Shown: positions 23,301 through 31,513, counted from the first letter of the stretch. The stretch: 64,000 nucleotides of DNA from Clostridia bacterium (GCA_017516825.1 JAFXBC010000035.1:1-64000), one strand, 5' to 3'. Notes: generated by a model from the letters alone, not told the origin. Numbers and translations are program-made.

Positions 23301-24322
23301 TCCTGCTGATGGGCTGTGTGACTTCACGGATCCCCGCGGACGGCAGTGTGAAGGCCATCGCCCAAAGCGCCTTCGAGGGGCTGACGGAGCTGACGGCTTT
23401 GCACCTGCCCGAAGGGCTTGTTTCCATCGGTGCCTACGCCTTCCGCGGTACGGGACTGATAGCGCTGACCATCCCCGGGACGGTGGAAGCCGTGGGAAGA
23501 TATATTCTTTTTGATACCCCTGCACAGCGGGTATATTGCTCTGCGGAGACCCGCCCCGAGGGCTGGCATATCAATTGGATCGCAGGCAGTGAAGCGGAGG
23601 TTTTCTTTGGCGGTCCTTCCTGCGAACACCCGGAGACTCTGCTTTTCTCCGAAAAACAGCCCGGCTGCGCCACGGAGGGGGAGCAGGTCTACGCCTGTGC
23701 TTCCTGCGGGGTGGAGACCCGTCGGGTGAGCATTCCCGCTTTGGGCCACGTTTACAGCAAGGGCGTCTGCAAGACCTGCGGCTGTCCCGAAGGGCTGGTT
23801 CTGGAGCAGGTTGGCGGCGCCTATCGGGTCACGGGATATACGGGAACGGCAGAGGTGCTGGTGCTTCCCGAGAAGCTGGACGGCATTCCGCTCACCGCCG
23901 TGACGTCGGGTGCCTTTGCAGGCAACACCCACTTGAAAAAGATCTTCCTGCCCGAAGCGGTGCTTTTGGTGGGAGAGGGGGCTTTTGCAGGCTGTACGAG
24001 TCTGGAGGAGATCCTCTGCGCCCGCGATCACGCCACGCCCATCTGGCATTCCCATTGGGCCTGGGGAACGGAGGCGGCCATCGCCTGGGGGCAGGAGCCT
24101 CCCACGGCATCCCCCATCCTCTACGGCGACTTGAATCTGGACGGCAAGATCAATCCCATGGACTATATGCTGTTGAAGAACCACGTGCTGGGACGCAAGC
24201 TTCTCACCGAGGAGCAACGGCGGGGCGGGGATCTCAACAGGGACGGTAAGATCAACGCCAGAGACTATCTGCTGTTGAAGAACCACGTGCTGGGCAAATA
24301 TACCATCGATCAGACCCAATAA
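20366..24322 (+). CDS. Giant secreted BspA-type leucine-rich-repeat protein with Cys repeats and C-terminal dockerin
   Basis: A GTG start with AAGGAAG upstream opens a 1318-residue protein. Residues 1-29 are a signal peptide ending VVYA. Residues ~30-280 hold LRR_5/BspA repeats (SFAFEEASLKELVLP, AFADCVSLGEILLP). Residues ~290-800 are thirteen ~40-residue units of the pattern PTC-x5-GY-x4-C-x2-CG, each with three cysteines. A second LRR_5 block spans ~815-1100, with one more CxxCG unit and a third short LRR block after it. The end is a type I dockerin: GDLNLDGKINPMDYMLLKNHVLG-type calcium loop duplicated as GDLNRDGKINARDYLLLKNHVLG. The dockerin should plug into a cohesin scaffold on the cell surface. 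BspA repeats in other bacteria bind host or microbial surfaces. No catalytic domain is seen. Confidence 0.88.
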   Translation: MKKACLRSCCLLLVLSVLMGLLPATVVYAGDPYTYEIREGEAYITSYNGIDEQVVIPETLGDAPVAGIGSFAFEEASLKELVLPHSLRFLGDGAFFACASLEKVTFGEGLTHIGEAAFADCVSLGEILLPKSLATMGSEVFSGCNALASLAVEEGCEAFRSGGNCILETATGKLLAGCGASVIPDDGSVKSIAPYAFSCMQGLTSLEIPESVTAIGDGAFENTGLTMLFIPASVVTVGKHILHGTSLTALYCGGEAQPADWQEKWNAGVEVPPIWSYDNTCPHGDSRKEYLEPTCETEGFEKEVCNLCESELWLKLLPSAGHTEKTETVEPTCAKAGYVLVSCTLCGKELSRKVLPVSSQHGELRTERVEPTCEKDGYEKQICTVCGKTATTVKLPSPGHTEYTETVLPTCAQSGYTRVTCTVCGVEIVYAELPVSAKHGELRVESVPATCTEDGYERQICTVCGKTVKEEIFSAFGHKEQTETSFPSCIQGGYTRVTCTVCGEELSYLEFPPSEDHVSPETERVEPTCAKAGYVKVTCTTCGMQVSYEELPALTEHMTPETERVEPTCGQGGYVKVTCTTCGMEVSFEELPPLTEHMTPETERVEPTCGQGGYVKVTCTTCGMQVSFEELPALTEHMTPETERVEPTCAKAGYVKVTCTTCGMEVSFEERPPLTEHMTPETERVEPTCAKAGYVKVTCTTCGQQISHEDLPVTEEHPSLERETVLPTCTAEGYQRDVCTLCGRTASETIYPATGHTVEREAVSPTCGKDGYVHETCAVCGEELSHTLLPATGHLYGETGVCSGCGIPAGDPIEDFTYTLMGAGVMITGYKGSNTRVVIPSHFKGAPVLRIGDNAFLSKTVETVVLPSTLVEIGKFAFEACTSLEEVVIPPSVRKIDQGAFAGCSALKVLYLGDGLEILESAAFAGCTSLTAVTLPAKLKTLAPGAFAHCTALTSLSVEAGNSVYEAEGNCILEKETGILLMGCVTSRIPADGSVKAIAQSAFEGLTELTALHLPEGLVSIGAYAFRGTGLIALTIPGTVEAVGRYILFDTPAQRVYCSAETRPEGWHINWIAGSEAEVFFGGPSCEHPETLLFSEKQPGCATEGEQVYACASCGVETRRVSIPALGHVYSKGVCKTCGCPEGLVLEQVGGAYRVTGYTGTAEVLVLPEKLDGIPLTAVTSGAFAGNTHLKKIFLPEAVLLVGEGAFAGCTSLEEILCARDHATPIWHSHWAWGTEAAIAWGQEPPTASPILYGDLNLDGKINPMDYMLLKNHVLGRKLLTEEQRRGGDLNRDGKINARDYLLLKNHVLGKYTIDQTQ
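21921..22520. repeat. Five 120-bp near-identical tandem repeats within the giant BspA gene
   Basis: Units start at 21921, 22041, 22161, 22281 and 22401, exactly 120 bp apart, and differ by only a few bases each except at the end of the last. They encode five of the thirteen Cys units (PETERVEPTCAKAGYVKVTC type). The flanking units are diverged, so this block expanded recently. Confidence 0.92.
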
Positions 24323-24329
24323 AGGAAAA

Positions 24330-24361
24330 AGGACGGAGAGCGCTTCTCCGTCCTCTTTTTT
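24330..24361 (+). terminator. Terminator of the giant BspA gene
   Basis: AGGACGGAGA (24330-24339) pairs with TCTCCGTCCT (24345-24354), followed by CTTTTTT. Confidence 0.9.
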
Positions 24362-24394
24362 GCACGGAGAGACCTTTCCCGGGTTCGATTTCTA

Positions 24395-24423
24395 TTGCAA
24401 ATCAAAAAAAGGTGTGATATAAT
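24395..24423 (+). promoter_or_regulatory. Promoter of the dockerin-metzincin and GH20 genes
   Basis: TTGCAA (24395-24400), 17-bp spacer, perfect TATAAT (24418-24423), about 33 bp before the ATG. Confidence 0.7.
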
Positions 24424-24455
24424 AAACGCAGGAAAGAAAAAAAGGCGGGATCTTT

Positions 24456-25814
24456 ATGAAATGCAAGGCGCTTTTCAAAGGCGTTGCCATCCTCCTGCTT
24501 GCCGCACTGTGCTTTGGTGGGGCTTCTTTTCACGCTTTGGCGAAGGACGCTTTTTTGGGAGACGTCAACGGTGACGGCAAGGTGAACGCCGCAGATTATT
24601 TCCTGGTGAAACTGCATGTGCTTGGCGACCGGCAAATGTCCGAAGAAGCCATGGTTGCCGCGGATATCAACGGTGACGGGAAGGTCTCCTCCATCGATTT
24701 CTTTTTTCTGAAAAATCAAGTGTTGGGACGGGGCGACCTCCAGACCCAATTCCATTACAAGAACCATTTGTTTTTGGAGTACCGCGATCGGGGGAACTGC
24801 CGTATGCTGGAAGGCAAGGTGGGAGTTCTGCTGGTGTTCGTCAGCGACAGCGAAAGCAGTTGGGACGTTGCCGCCAAGGAAAAGGCGGAAAGCAAGCTCC
24901 GCTGGGAGATGAGCCGCCTGTACGGGTATGCCGAGGCCGCAGACGTGAGCCTGACCTTGTATTACGGGGATTGGGACGTCACTTCCTCTCTGGACGTGGA
25001 GGCCGGTAACGTCAAGGATTGGGAAACGGAGGTTACCGCCGCCATGGAATACACCTCCATCCACCACCTGCAGACCGAGCTTTTGCAGAACTGGGGCGTG
25101 GATTCCGCTCCCGTGGTCTTTTTGCTGAACAAGCCCGGGCGGGCCGTGGCCTACTCCACCACCAGAGAGCAGGGGGCGGAGTATCTGGTGCTGTACGGCT
25201 TCGATCTGAACCCCTTCTGCCACGAGCTCCTTCACCTGTACGGCGCAAGGGATTACTATTACCCCGCGTCGGTGGGTGTATCCGCAAGGGAACACCTTCC
25301 GGGCAGTATCATGGCCACGGGGGACGTGATGGACGATCTCACCGCCTATACCGTGGGCTGGCGGGGTCTGCTGACGGCGGATGCCAGACAGTTTTTGAAG
25401 GAAACCGCCCATCTCACCCGAAAGGATCTGGAGGATGCATCCCAAGCGGAGCAGTATACCGGCTTCGGCAGTCGGGTCTACGCCAACGGGGATCTGTACG
25501 TGGGCGAGCTGGTGTTCGGTGTGCCCCAGGGGGTGGGAGAATACCGCTTCGCGGCGGGAGGCTTCTACCAAGGTGAATTTGCGGGAGGTACCTTCCACGG
25601 CGTGGGCCGTATGGAATGGGCGGGAGGCGCCGTGTACGAGGGAGACTTCGTAAACGGGGCCCGCACGGGGCAGGGGATCTATCTCTGGCCCAACGGAGAC
25701 CGCTACGAGGGCGGCTTCTTAGACGGAAAATTACACGGATACGGCATCTATACCTACGCAAACGGCGAGGCCAAGAGCGGTTATTGGGAATACGGCGCCT
25801 TCCGTTCCCATTAA
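24456..25814 (+). CDS. Secreted dockerin - metzincin-like protease - MORN repeat protein
   Basis: The 452-residue protein has a signal peptide (AILLLAALCFGGASFHALA) and, right after it, an N-terminal type I dockerin at ~35-92 with two calcium loops (GDVNGDGKVNAADYFLVKLHVLG, ADINGDGKVSSIDFFFLKNQVLG, written here as separate motifs). Residues ~100-330 form a metallopeptidase-like domain: CHELLHLYGARD gives the metzincin zinc motif HExxHxxGxxD at 256-266, with a following SIMATGD that could be the Met-turn. Residues ~340-445 are four to five MORN repeats (YEGDFVNGARTGQGIYLWPNG). MORN repeats are normally intracellular membrane-binding motifs, so their place on a secreted dockerin protein is unusual. 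It is probably co-transcribed with the GH20 gene 21 bases downstream. The protease assignment rests on the motif only. Confidence 0.78.
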   Translation: MKCKALFKGVAILLLAALCFGGASFHALAKDAFLGDVNGDGKVNAADYFLVKLHVLGDRQMSEEAMVAADINGDGKVSSIDFFFLKNQVLGRGDLQTQFHYKNHLFLEYRDRGNCRMLEGKVGVLLVFVSDSESSWDVAAKEKAESKLRWEMSRLYGYAEAADVSLTLYYGDWDVTSSLDVEAGNVKDWETEVTAAMEYTSIHHLQTELLQNWGVDSAPVVFLLNKPGRAVAYSTTREQGAEYLVLYGFDLNPFCHELLHLYGARDYYYPASVGVSAREHLPGSIMATGDVMDDLTAYTVGWRGLLTADARQFLKETAHLTRKDLEDASQAEQYTGFGSRVYANGDLYVGELVFGVPQGVGEYRFAAGGFYQGEFAGGTFHGVGRMEWAGGAVYEGDFVNGARTGQGIYLWPNGDRYEGGFLDGKLHGYGIYTYANGEAKSGYWEYGAFRSH

Positions 25815-25835
25815 AAACTTTCTTGGAGGATCTAT

Positions 25836-28601
25836 ATGAAGCGATTGTTGGCAGGCCTTTTGTCAGGCCTTTTGCTGGGTACAGTATTCACCCTTCCCTC
25901 CGTCTCCGCCGCAGAGGGAAACCCCGCGCCCACCGTTTTGCCCGCCATCCGTGAGTGGCAGGGGGGAAGCGGTAGATTTTTGGCGGACGGCAGCACGGTT
26001 TTGGTGAACTTGTCCTCCTCTCCCGCCGTGGAGAAGGTGCAGGGCTACTTCCGCGAGATGCTTTCCTTGGACGTAGAGATCGTCACCGCAGGGGAAAGCG
26101 GCGTGATCTTCCAAAAGGATGACTCCCTTCTGGACACCGTAGGCGAGGAGGGCTATACCCTGGACGCCACGGAGACCGAAATTATCATCAAGGCGCCTAC
26201 GGATACGGGGCTTTTGTACGGCGGTATCACCGTTTGCCAGAGCTTGTATGCCGACGGGTATTTCCCCGTGGGGCAGGCGGTGGACTACCCCTCCTATCCC
26301 ATCCGCTCGGGGATGATCGACGTGGGCAGAGCCTGGATCCCCCTGGAGTATGTGGAGGAGATCTCCCGCTACATGGTGTGGTTCAAAATGAACGAGATCC
26401 ATCTCCACATCAACGACGAGGGCAGCAACGGCTATTCCGCCTTCCGCCTGGAAAGTGACGTGAAGGGACTCACCGCCAAGGACGGCTATTATTCCAAGGA
26501 GGATTACCGCGCCTATCAGAAGCGGATGCTGGAATACGGCATGACGGTGGTGACGGAGATCGATACTCCCTTCCACTCCCGTTGTTATCAGAACGCGGAC
26601 AACCCGCCTCCTCATCTGCCGGGGAACGACAGATGTCTGGACATTTCCAAGCCCGAGACCTTGGAGTTCGTGAAGAATCTGCTGGCGGAATACATGACGG
26701 GGGACGACCCCGTTTTCGTGGGGAAGGTGGTACATATCGGCACCGACGAATACCCCAGAGAATACGCGGAGGATATGCGTAAGTATACCGACGCTTTGAT
26801 CAGATACGTGGATTCCTTGGGCTATATTCCCCGTCATTGGGGCAGTATGGGCCCCAACGGCTTCCCCGGGGAGACTCCCGTGGCGCAGATCGGCCAGGTG
26901 AACTTCTGGGATTGGGGCATTTCGGGCCCTTCCCAGACCATGGCAAGCGATTACGACGTGATCAACACCGTCAATTCCATTCTGTACACCGTTCCCACCA
27001 CCAACTACAACTTCCCGGACTACTTCAACCTGCCCTACATGTATCAGACCTGGCAGGTGAACGTGTTCAATTATTACGAAGATGCCAAGGTGGATCCCAA
27101 CGATCCCCAACTGAAGGGGGCCTGCTTCGCCCTGTGGAACGACCTGCATACCGCCTACAAGGGGGTCACCCGCTACGATATCTTTGACCGCCTGCGTGGT
27201 ATGGTCTGCATGGTGGCGGAAAAGACCTGGCTGGGCGTGGCCACCAAGAATATCCCCGCCGCCGATTTTATGAAGCGGTACGAGACCCTGTCCCTGCTGG
27301 CAGGGGATGCTGACCCCGGCAGACACACCTTCCCCGCGGAGGGTATCCACCTGACCTACGAAAACGGCTTTGTGCTGGACGGGGAAAGCAGTCTTTCCGC
27401 TGTGATCCCCGCCCTGGGCTTCCCCAACACGCTGGAATTTGAGATCTCCCTGGACGAGATCCCCGAGGGGCCTCTGTTTGCGGGGGACGGGGTGGAGATC
27501 CTGGCGGATGCCGACGGCAAAGGGCACTTCGGCTTCAAAAACGAGGTGTATACCTTCACCTACGATTACACCCTGCCTGTTGGGGAGAAGGTGAAGCTGC
27601 GGCTTTCCTGCGATGGCACCACCACCGTGCTGACGGTGAACGACGGCTTGTGCTTTGAGCCTTACAACGCCCTCAACCCGGGGGACACCAAGCTTTCTAC
27701 CCTCACCATCCCCCTGGAGACCATCGGCAAGGGGGTCAAGGGCAAGCTGTACAGCCTGCGGGTCACACCCGCTTTTGAGAGCGTGGCGCACCTGGTGGCA
27801 GGGCAGAACCTGGCCTTGAACGCCCCCGTCTCCGTCTCCAAGCTGGAGGTGGAGGACGGCCGCTTTACCGCCGATCTGGCGGTGGACGGTTCCGAGGATA
27901 CCCGCCTTTCCTTCTCCGCAAAGGAGGACGAGCAATGGCTGGTGGTGGATCTGGGCTCCGTATGCGACATTGCCCGGGTGGAGATTTGCTACAACGAGCG
28001 CGTAGGGGAATACGACCTCCAGGTCTCTGACGACGGCGAGAACTTCACCACCGTTTACACCCTCACCGGAGGAGAAGAACGGAAGCAGGAGACCGACGTG
28101 ATCCAATTGGAGAACGCCTCCGGCCGATATATCCGCTACCGTCAGCACAAGCGCTGGTATCACGCCGAGTGGAATACCTATTACAGCGGGGGCATCCGTG
28201 AGTTCCGTGTGTATTCCCGGGATCTTTCCCCCTACGAGGCCTTGATAGAGGAGGCGTATCAGCTCCTCATCGACCTGCCCGGGGACGATCCCCGAAGAAG
28301 CGACATCCGCAAGGCGGCCAACGCCCTGAAGAGCTATATCACCTCCGGCAATACGGTGTATATCCCCAACGCAGATCTGTTGGGCGAGGCGTTGACGGCG
28401 GCCATGAACGCAGAGCTTCCCGACGAGGGCGACACCTCCAAGGACGTTTCCGCCGAGGAAAGCCTGCCCGAGACCTCCGCGCCCGCACCCGCACCTGCCC
28501 CTGCGGAAAAGAGCTTCCCTTGGGGATGGGTAGCAGGGGGCATCCTTGCCCTGGGTGCCATTGCCGCGGCGGCCGTGTTTTTTGCAAAAAAGAAGAAATA
28601 A
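25836..28601 (+). CDS. Cell-surface glycoside hydrolase family 20 (beta-N-acetylhexosaminidase-like) with F5/8C domain
   Basis: The 921-residue protein has a signal peptide (LLAGLLSGLLLGTVFTLPSVSA). A GH20 N-terminal alpha/beta domain is followed by the catalytic barrel: YPIRSGMIDVGRAWIPLEYVEEI, KMNEIHLHINDEG, and HIGTDEYP with the catalytic Asp304-Glu305 pair. A beta-sandwich linker is followed by an F5/8 type C (CBM32-like) domain (residues ~665-800, LAVDGSEDTRLSF, DLQVSDDGENF) for galactose or GlcNAc-type glycans. A Pro/Ala/Glu stalk, SFPWGWV, a membrane helix and KKKK follow. GH20 enzymes remove terminal GlcNAc or GalNAc, or release lacto-N-biose. The HIGTDE form differs from the common HxGGDE, so specificity may too. 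Mucin or human-milk-type glycans are plausible targets. Confidence 0.88.
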   Translation: MKRLLAGLLSGLLLGTVFTLPSVSAAEGNPAPTVLPAIREWQGGSGRFLADGSTVLVNLSSSPAVEKVQGYFREMLSLDVEIVTAGESGVIFQKDDSLLDTVGEEGYTLDATETEIIIKAPTDTGLLYGGITVCQSLYADGYFPVGQAVDYPSYPIRSGMIDVGRAWIPLEYVEEISRYMVWFKMNEIHLHINDEGSNGYSAFRLESDVKGLTAKDGYYSKEDYRAYQKRMLEYGMTVVTEIDTPFHSRCYQNADNPPPHLPGNDRCLDISKPETLEFVKNLLAEYMTGDDPVFVGKVVHIGTDEYPREYAEDMRKYTDALIRYVDSLGYIPRHWGSMGPNGFPGETPVAQIGQVNFWDWGISGPSQTMASDYDVINTVNSILYTVPTTNYNFPDYFNLPYMYQTWQVNVFNYYEDAKVDPNDPQLKGACFALWNDLHTAYKGVTRYDIFDRLRGMVCMVAEKTWLGVATKNIPAADFMKRYETLSLLAGDADPGRHTFPAEGIHLTYENGFVLDGESSLSAVIPALGFPNTLEFEISLDEIPEGPLFAGDGVEILADADGKGHFGFKNEVYTFTYDYTLPVGEKVKLRLSCDGTTTVLTVNDGLCFEPYNALNPGDTKLSTLTIPLETIGKGVKGKLYSLRVTPAFESVAHLVAGQNLALNAPVSVSKLEVEDGRFTADLAVDGSEDTRLSFSAKEDEQWLVVDLGSVCDIARVEICYNERVGEYDLQVSDDGENFTTVYTLTGGEERKQETDVIQLENASGRYIRYRQHKRWYHAEWNTYYSGGIREFRVYSRDLSPYEALIEEAYQLLIDLPGDDPRRSDIRKAANALKSYITSGNTVYIPNADLLGEALTAAMNAELPDEGDTSKDVSAEESLPETSAPAPAPAPAEKSFPWGWVAGGILALGAIAAAAVFFAKKKK

Positions 28602-28616
28602 AAAATACAAAAGGTC

Positions 28617-28645
28617 TTGCAAAACGACGCCATATTTGTTAATAT
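28617..28645 (+). promoter_or_regulatory. Promoter of the Gfo/Idh/MocA gene
   Basis: TTGCAA (28617-28622), 17-bp spacer, TAATAT (28640-28645). No terminator was seen between this and the GH20 stop. Confidence 0.55.
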
Positions 28646-28678
28646 AAAAACAACAAAAATACCAAAGGAGAACACGCC

Positions 28679-29743
28679 ATGAAACAGTTTAACATCGCCA
28701 TCATCGGCCAGGGCAGAAGCGGCAGAGACATCCACGGCCTGCATCTGAAGAAGGACACGGAGCGTTTCCGCGTCGTTGCCGTTGTGGAAAAGCTGGAAAA
28801 ACGTATGAACCGCGCCGCAGCAGAATATGGCTGTGACGTTTACGACGATTATACCAAGCTGTTTGAGAGAAATGACATCGATCTGGTGGTCAATTCCTCT
28901 CCCAGCCATTTGCATTACGCCATCACCAAGGATCTGCTTTCCCACGGGCTGAACGTGCTGTGCGAGAAGCCCTGCGTTCCCACCGTGGAGGAGTTTGACG
29001 ATCTTTGCGAAACCGCAAAGCAGAACGGTTGCCACTTCTTGGTATTCCAGCAGAGCCGTTTTGCCCACTACTTCCAGAAGGTGAAGGAAGTCATCGCCTC
29101 CGGCGTGCTGGGCAGGATCGTCCACGTGGGGATCCAGTTCAACGGCTTTGCCCGTCGTTGGGACTGGCAGTGCTGTCTGGACTTCAACGGCGGCAACCTT
29201 GCCAACACCGGCCCTCACCCCGTTGACCAGGCGCTGAACATCCTGGACGCTTACGACCGGGATCTGGAGATCTTCTGCAAGATGGATCGCTGTAACACCT
29301 TCGGCAACGCCGAGGACTACGTGAAGCTCATCGTCACCGCTCCCGGCAAGCCTTTGATCGATCTGGACATCTCCTCCTGTGACGCTTACCCCCTCTACAC
29401 CTACAAGGTGGAGGGCACCAACGGCACCCTGAAGGGCAACATGGCCCACATCGATTGGAAGTACTTCAAGCCCGAGGAGGCACCCCAGCAGAAGCTGATC
29501 CGCACCCCCCTCTACGTGGACGAGGAGCAGATGCCCGCTTACTGCGGCGAGCGGCTTACCTGGTACGAGGAAAGCTGGGACGGTGATCCCCAGGCACCCT
29601 TCATCGCGGCGGTGCAGACCTACTACGATCAGATCTACGCCCTGCTGTCCGAAGGCAGAGAGCACGATATCAAGCTGTTCCAGGTGCGCCAGCAGTTGGA
29701 TCTCATCCGCAAGTGCCACGAGATGAACCCCCAGATCTGCTAA
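28679..29743 (+). CDS. Gfo/Idh/MocA family NAD(P)-dependent oxidoreductase
   Basis: This 354-residue soluble enzyme has the N-terminal Rossmann motif AIIGQGRSGRDIH (residues 7-19), the DLVVNSSPSHLHYAI strand, and the family signature LCEKPCVPTVEEF near residue 100 that holds the catalytic lysine. The C-terminal substrate domain includes GGNLANTGPHPVDQALNI with the conserved histidine. Members oxidise sugars, inositols or sugar derivatives. Its position after a GH20 gene suggests a role in sugar catabolism, but substrate is unknown. Codons are strongly optimised, so the protein is likely abundant. The next gene begins 12 bases later and may be co-transcribed. Confidence 0.9.
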   Translation: MKQFNIAIIGQGRSGRDIHGLHLKKDTERFRVVAVVEKLEKRMNRAAAEYGCDVYDDYTKLFERNDIDLVVNSSPSHLHYAITKDLLSHGLNVLCEKPCVPTVEEFDDLCETAKQNGCHFLVFQQSRFAHYFQKVKEVIASGVLGRIVHVGIQFNGFARRWDWQCCLDFNGGNLANTGPHPVDQALNILDAYDRDLEIFCKMDRCNTFGNAEDYVKLIVTAPGKPLIDLDISSCDAYPLYTYKVEGTNGTLKGNMAHIDWKYFKPEEAPQQKLIRTPLYVDEEQMPAYCGERLTWYEESWDGDPQAPFIAAVQTYYDQIYALLSEGREHDIKLFQVRQQLDLIRKCHEMNPQIC

Positions 29744-29755
29744 AGAGGAAGCATT

Positions 29756-30613
29756 ATGAGACCGTTTTGGGGTATTGATATCACCAGAAACAAAAAGAAC
29801 GACCATCCGGACGGCGACCCGTTGATCGTGGCATCCTCCTCCGCCTCCATGGCAGAGGACGTGAATGAAGCCACGGAGCAGGCGGACGCTATGGAGCAAA
29901 AGGCCAAGCTGCCCGGTTGGATCCGCGTGATCTACACCGTATGTGCCGTTGCGGCGTTGCTGATTGCGGGGGGCATCCTGCGGGCGGACGTTACCTTTGA
30001 GCAGGGGTACAAGAATGCGCCTGCCCTCGTTTGGATCGGCGGCGTCTGCGGCGTGATCGCCATTGCGCTGTTTGCCTGGTCAAAGCTGAGACGGAGCAAG
30101 GTGGAGGAAAGCGACGAGTTTGAGGAAACGGTTGTCCGTATAGATCAAGCCACGGCTGCAGCGGCAGAGGAGCTGGGAATTCCCGCCGACGCCTTGGACG
30201 TGGACGTGCTGGCAGGGAAGTATAAGATCAAGGACGGGAAACTCAAGTTCTGTGAGCTTTCTCCCATGACGGCGGCAACCTTCGTAAATATTTCCGCCTG
30301 GGCGTTTGTGGAAAACGACACCCTGTATCTGGCGGATGTGAGCAACAAGTACGCCATCCCGCTGTCTGAGATCACCTGCATCCGCAAGGGCGAAAAGCGC
30401 GCCGTCTTCCGTGGGTGGAACAAGCCCGTTCCCTTCAAGGAGCCGCCTTACAAGGAGTTCAAGTTCGGCGTCAACCAGTTCGGGGACATTTTCAGCAAGA
30501 CTCACTATATTTTGGAATTCCGCCATGATGGCGAAACCTGGGGCGTATATTTCCTGCCCTACGAACTGCCTGCGATCTCCAAGCTGACGGGGATCACAGA
30601 CGTTACGGAATAA
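29756..30613 (+). CDS. Uncharacterised membrane protein with two helices and a C-terminal globular domain
   Basis: The 285-residue protein has a polar N-terminus (WGIDITRNKKNDHP), two predicted membrane helices (about 55-74 and 89-108), an acidic/Ala-rich linker, and a ~150-residue C-terminal domain (AGKYKIKDGKLKFCE, YAIPLSEITCIRKGEKR, HDGETWGVYFLPYE). The pattern of short beta strands with a SEITCIRKG turn is reminiscent of bacterial PH-like domains, a tentative view. It has AGAGGAAG upstream and probably shares a transcript with the oxidoreductase. No function can be assigned. Confidence 0.75.
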   Translation: MRPFWGIDITRNKKNDHPDGDPLIVASSSASMAEDVNEATEQADAMEQKAKLPGWIRVIYTVCAVAALLIAGGILRADVTFEQGYKNAPALVWIGGVCGVIAIALFAWSKLRRSKVEESDEFEETVVRIDQATAAAAEELGIPADALDVDVLAGKYKIKDGKLKFCELSPMTAATFVNISAWAFVENDTLYLADVSNKYAIPLSEITCIRKGEKRAVFRGWNKPVPFKEPPYKEFKFGVNQFGDIFSKTHYILEFRHDGETWGVYFLPYELPAISKLTGITDVTE

Positions 30614-30644
30614 GAACAGAATCCGCATAGTTGCTAACACTTGA

Positions 30645-30679
30645 AAAATCGGCAGAAATATTGCTTTTCTGCCGATTTT
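30645..30679 (+). terminator. Terminator after the two-helix membrane protein
   Basis: AAAATCGGCAGAAA pairs with TTTCTGCCGATTTT; the T-run is inside the distal arm, so it may work on both strands. Confidence 0.75.
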
Positions 30680-30689
30680 GTGTTATACT
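30661..30689 (+). promoter_or_regulatory. Possible promoter of the 30.7-kb unknown gene
   Basis: TTGCTT (30661-30666), 17-bp spacer and TATACT (30684-30689). The -35 element overlaps the preceding terminator loop. Confidence 0.45.
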
Positions 30690-30724
30690 GAGATAGGACA
30701 TCCTGCCGAAAGGAGAAGCTTTGC

Positions 30725-31366
30725 ATGCAGAAAATTGAAATCAGACAGCGGTGTCTCCCGTCGGGATACCACATGAAAGCTTTTTTCATCGATGAACGGC
30801 CCTTGTCCGCGTATATGGATGAATGGATCGCAGGAAATGAGGCTTTGGAATATTTATTGCCTTGCGAGGGCTTGGAAATTTGCTGGACCGATGAATATAA
30901 TTACGAAGGCGACGCAAGATTTATGCGCTTTGTTCTGAATCGGCAGGATGCAATCACCCCGATTTTGAGTTGCCCGGATGACATGGATTTTTCTTGCATC
31001 GTAATCGTGGCAGACGTTCTCAAGCAAGGCGATACAGTGATCTGGAAACGCATTGGGCTGGTGGATCACTCCTATGAGTCTTTTGAAGTCGAAAAAAGCA
31101 GGGGCATTGCTTTTGCCGAAGCATACTCCGAAGAAGATCGTGTGCGTTATGGCGGACAGCCGGAGCTGACAAAGGTAGGCAGCCCAGCGTGGAATAAATG
31201 GACAGGGAAAAACTGGGAGGAAGAATTGTACCGCAGAAGGGTCAACTACACCTTCCCGTATTATCAGGATGAGACACATATTCAGTGGCTCGCCGATTGT
31301 CATTTTGTGTTCCACAGAAGAGAATACGACGCGGTTGTAGAGCTCTGCTACAAAGAAAACAACTAA
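30725..31366 (+). CDS. Uncharacterised soluble protein, AT-richer than its surroundings
   Basis: The 213-residue protein has a good AAAGGAG ribosome-binding site. It has no signal peptide or membrane helix and is rich in aromatic and acidic residues (EGLEICWTDEYNYEGDARFM, KWTGKNWEEELYRRRVNYTFPYY). The composition and the lack of recognisable relatives resemble immunity-type or other accessory small proteins, but there is no toxin gene beside it. Base composition and codon use differ from the neighbouring genes, which suggests acquisition by transfer. It is flanked by its own promoter and terminator, so it forms a self-contained unit. Confidence 0.75.
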   Translation: MQKIEIRQRCLPSGYHMKAFFIDERPLSAYMDEWIAGNEALEYLLPCEGLEICWTDEYNYEGDARFMRFVLNRQDAITPILSCPDDMDFSCIVIVADVLKQGDTVIWKRIGLVDHSYESFEVEKSRGIAFAEAYSEEDRVRYGGQPELTKVGSPAWNKWTGKNWEEELYRRRVNYTFPYYQDETHIQWLADCHFVFHRREYDAVVELCYKENN

Positions 31367-31380
31367 AACTGTAAGAGGAA

Positions 31381-31407
31381 GCCCCGACAGAAAGCTGTCG
31401 GGGTTTT
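31381..31407 (+). terminator. Terminator of the 30.7-kb unknown gene
   Basis: CCCCGACAG (31382-31390) pairs with CTGTCGGGG (31395-31403), followed by TTTTG. Confidence 0.9.
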
Positions 31408-31455
31408 GCTTTGCATAAATAGGGGGTTGGTTAAGTTGTATGGCGTGTAGCGCAA

Positions 31456-31513
31456 AAGGCTCCCCTTAGCAAGGGGAGCTGTCGCGGCGTTCTCGCCGTG
31501 ACTGAGGGGATTG
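31456..31513. repeat. Dispersed intergenic palindromic repeat (CTCCCCTTAG family)
   Basis: AGGCTCCCCTTAGCAAGGGG and AGCTGTCGCGGCG-TTCTCGCCGTGACTGAGGGG form two stacked hairpins. Elements of this type, with a CTCCCC..GGGGAG stem, a CTGTC..GACTGAG stem and a closing GGGGATTG, are common between genes in clostridial gut genomes. Only one copy is in this window, so the family assignment rests on recollection rather than internal comparison. Confidence 0.6.

Noticed and set aside
24322-24456. One transcript for the giant BspA protein and the dockerin-metzincin gene
   Set aside because: A strong terminator followed by a consensus-like promoter lies between them.
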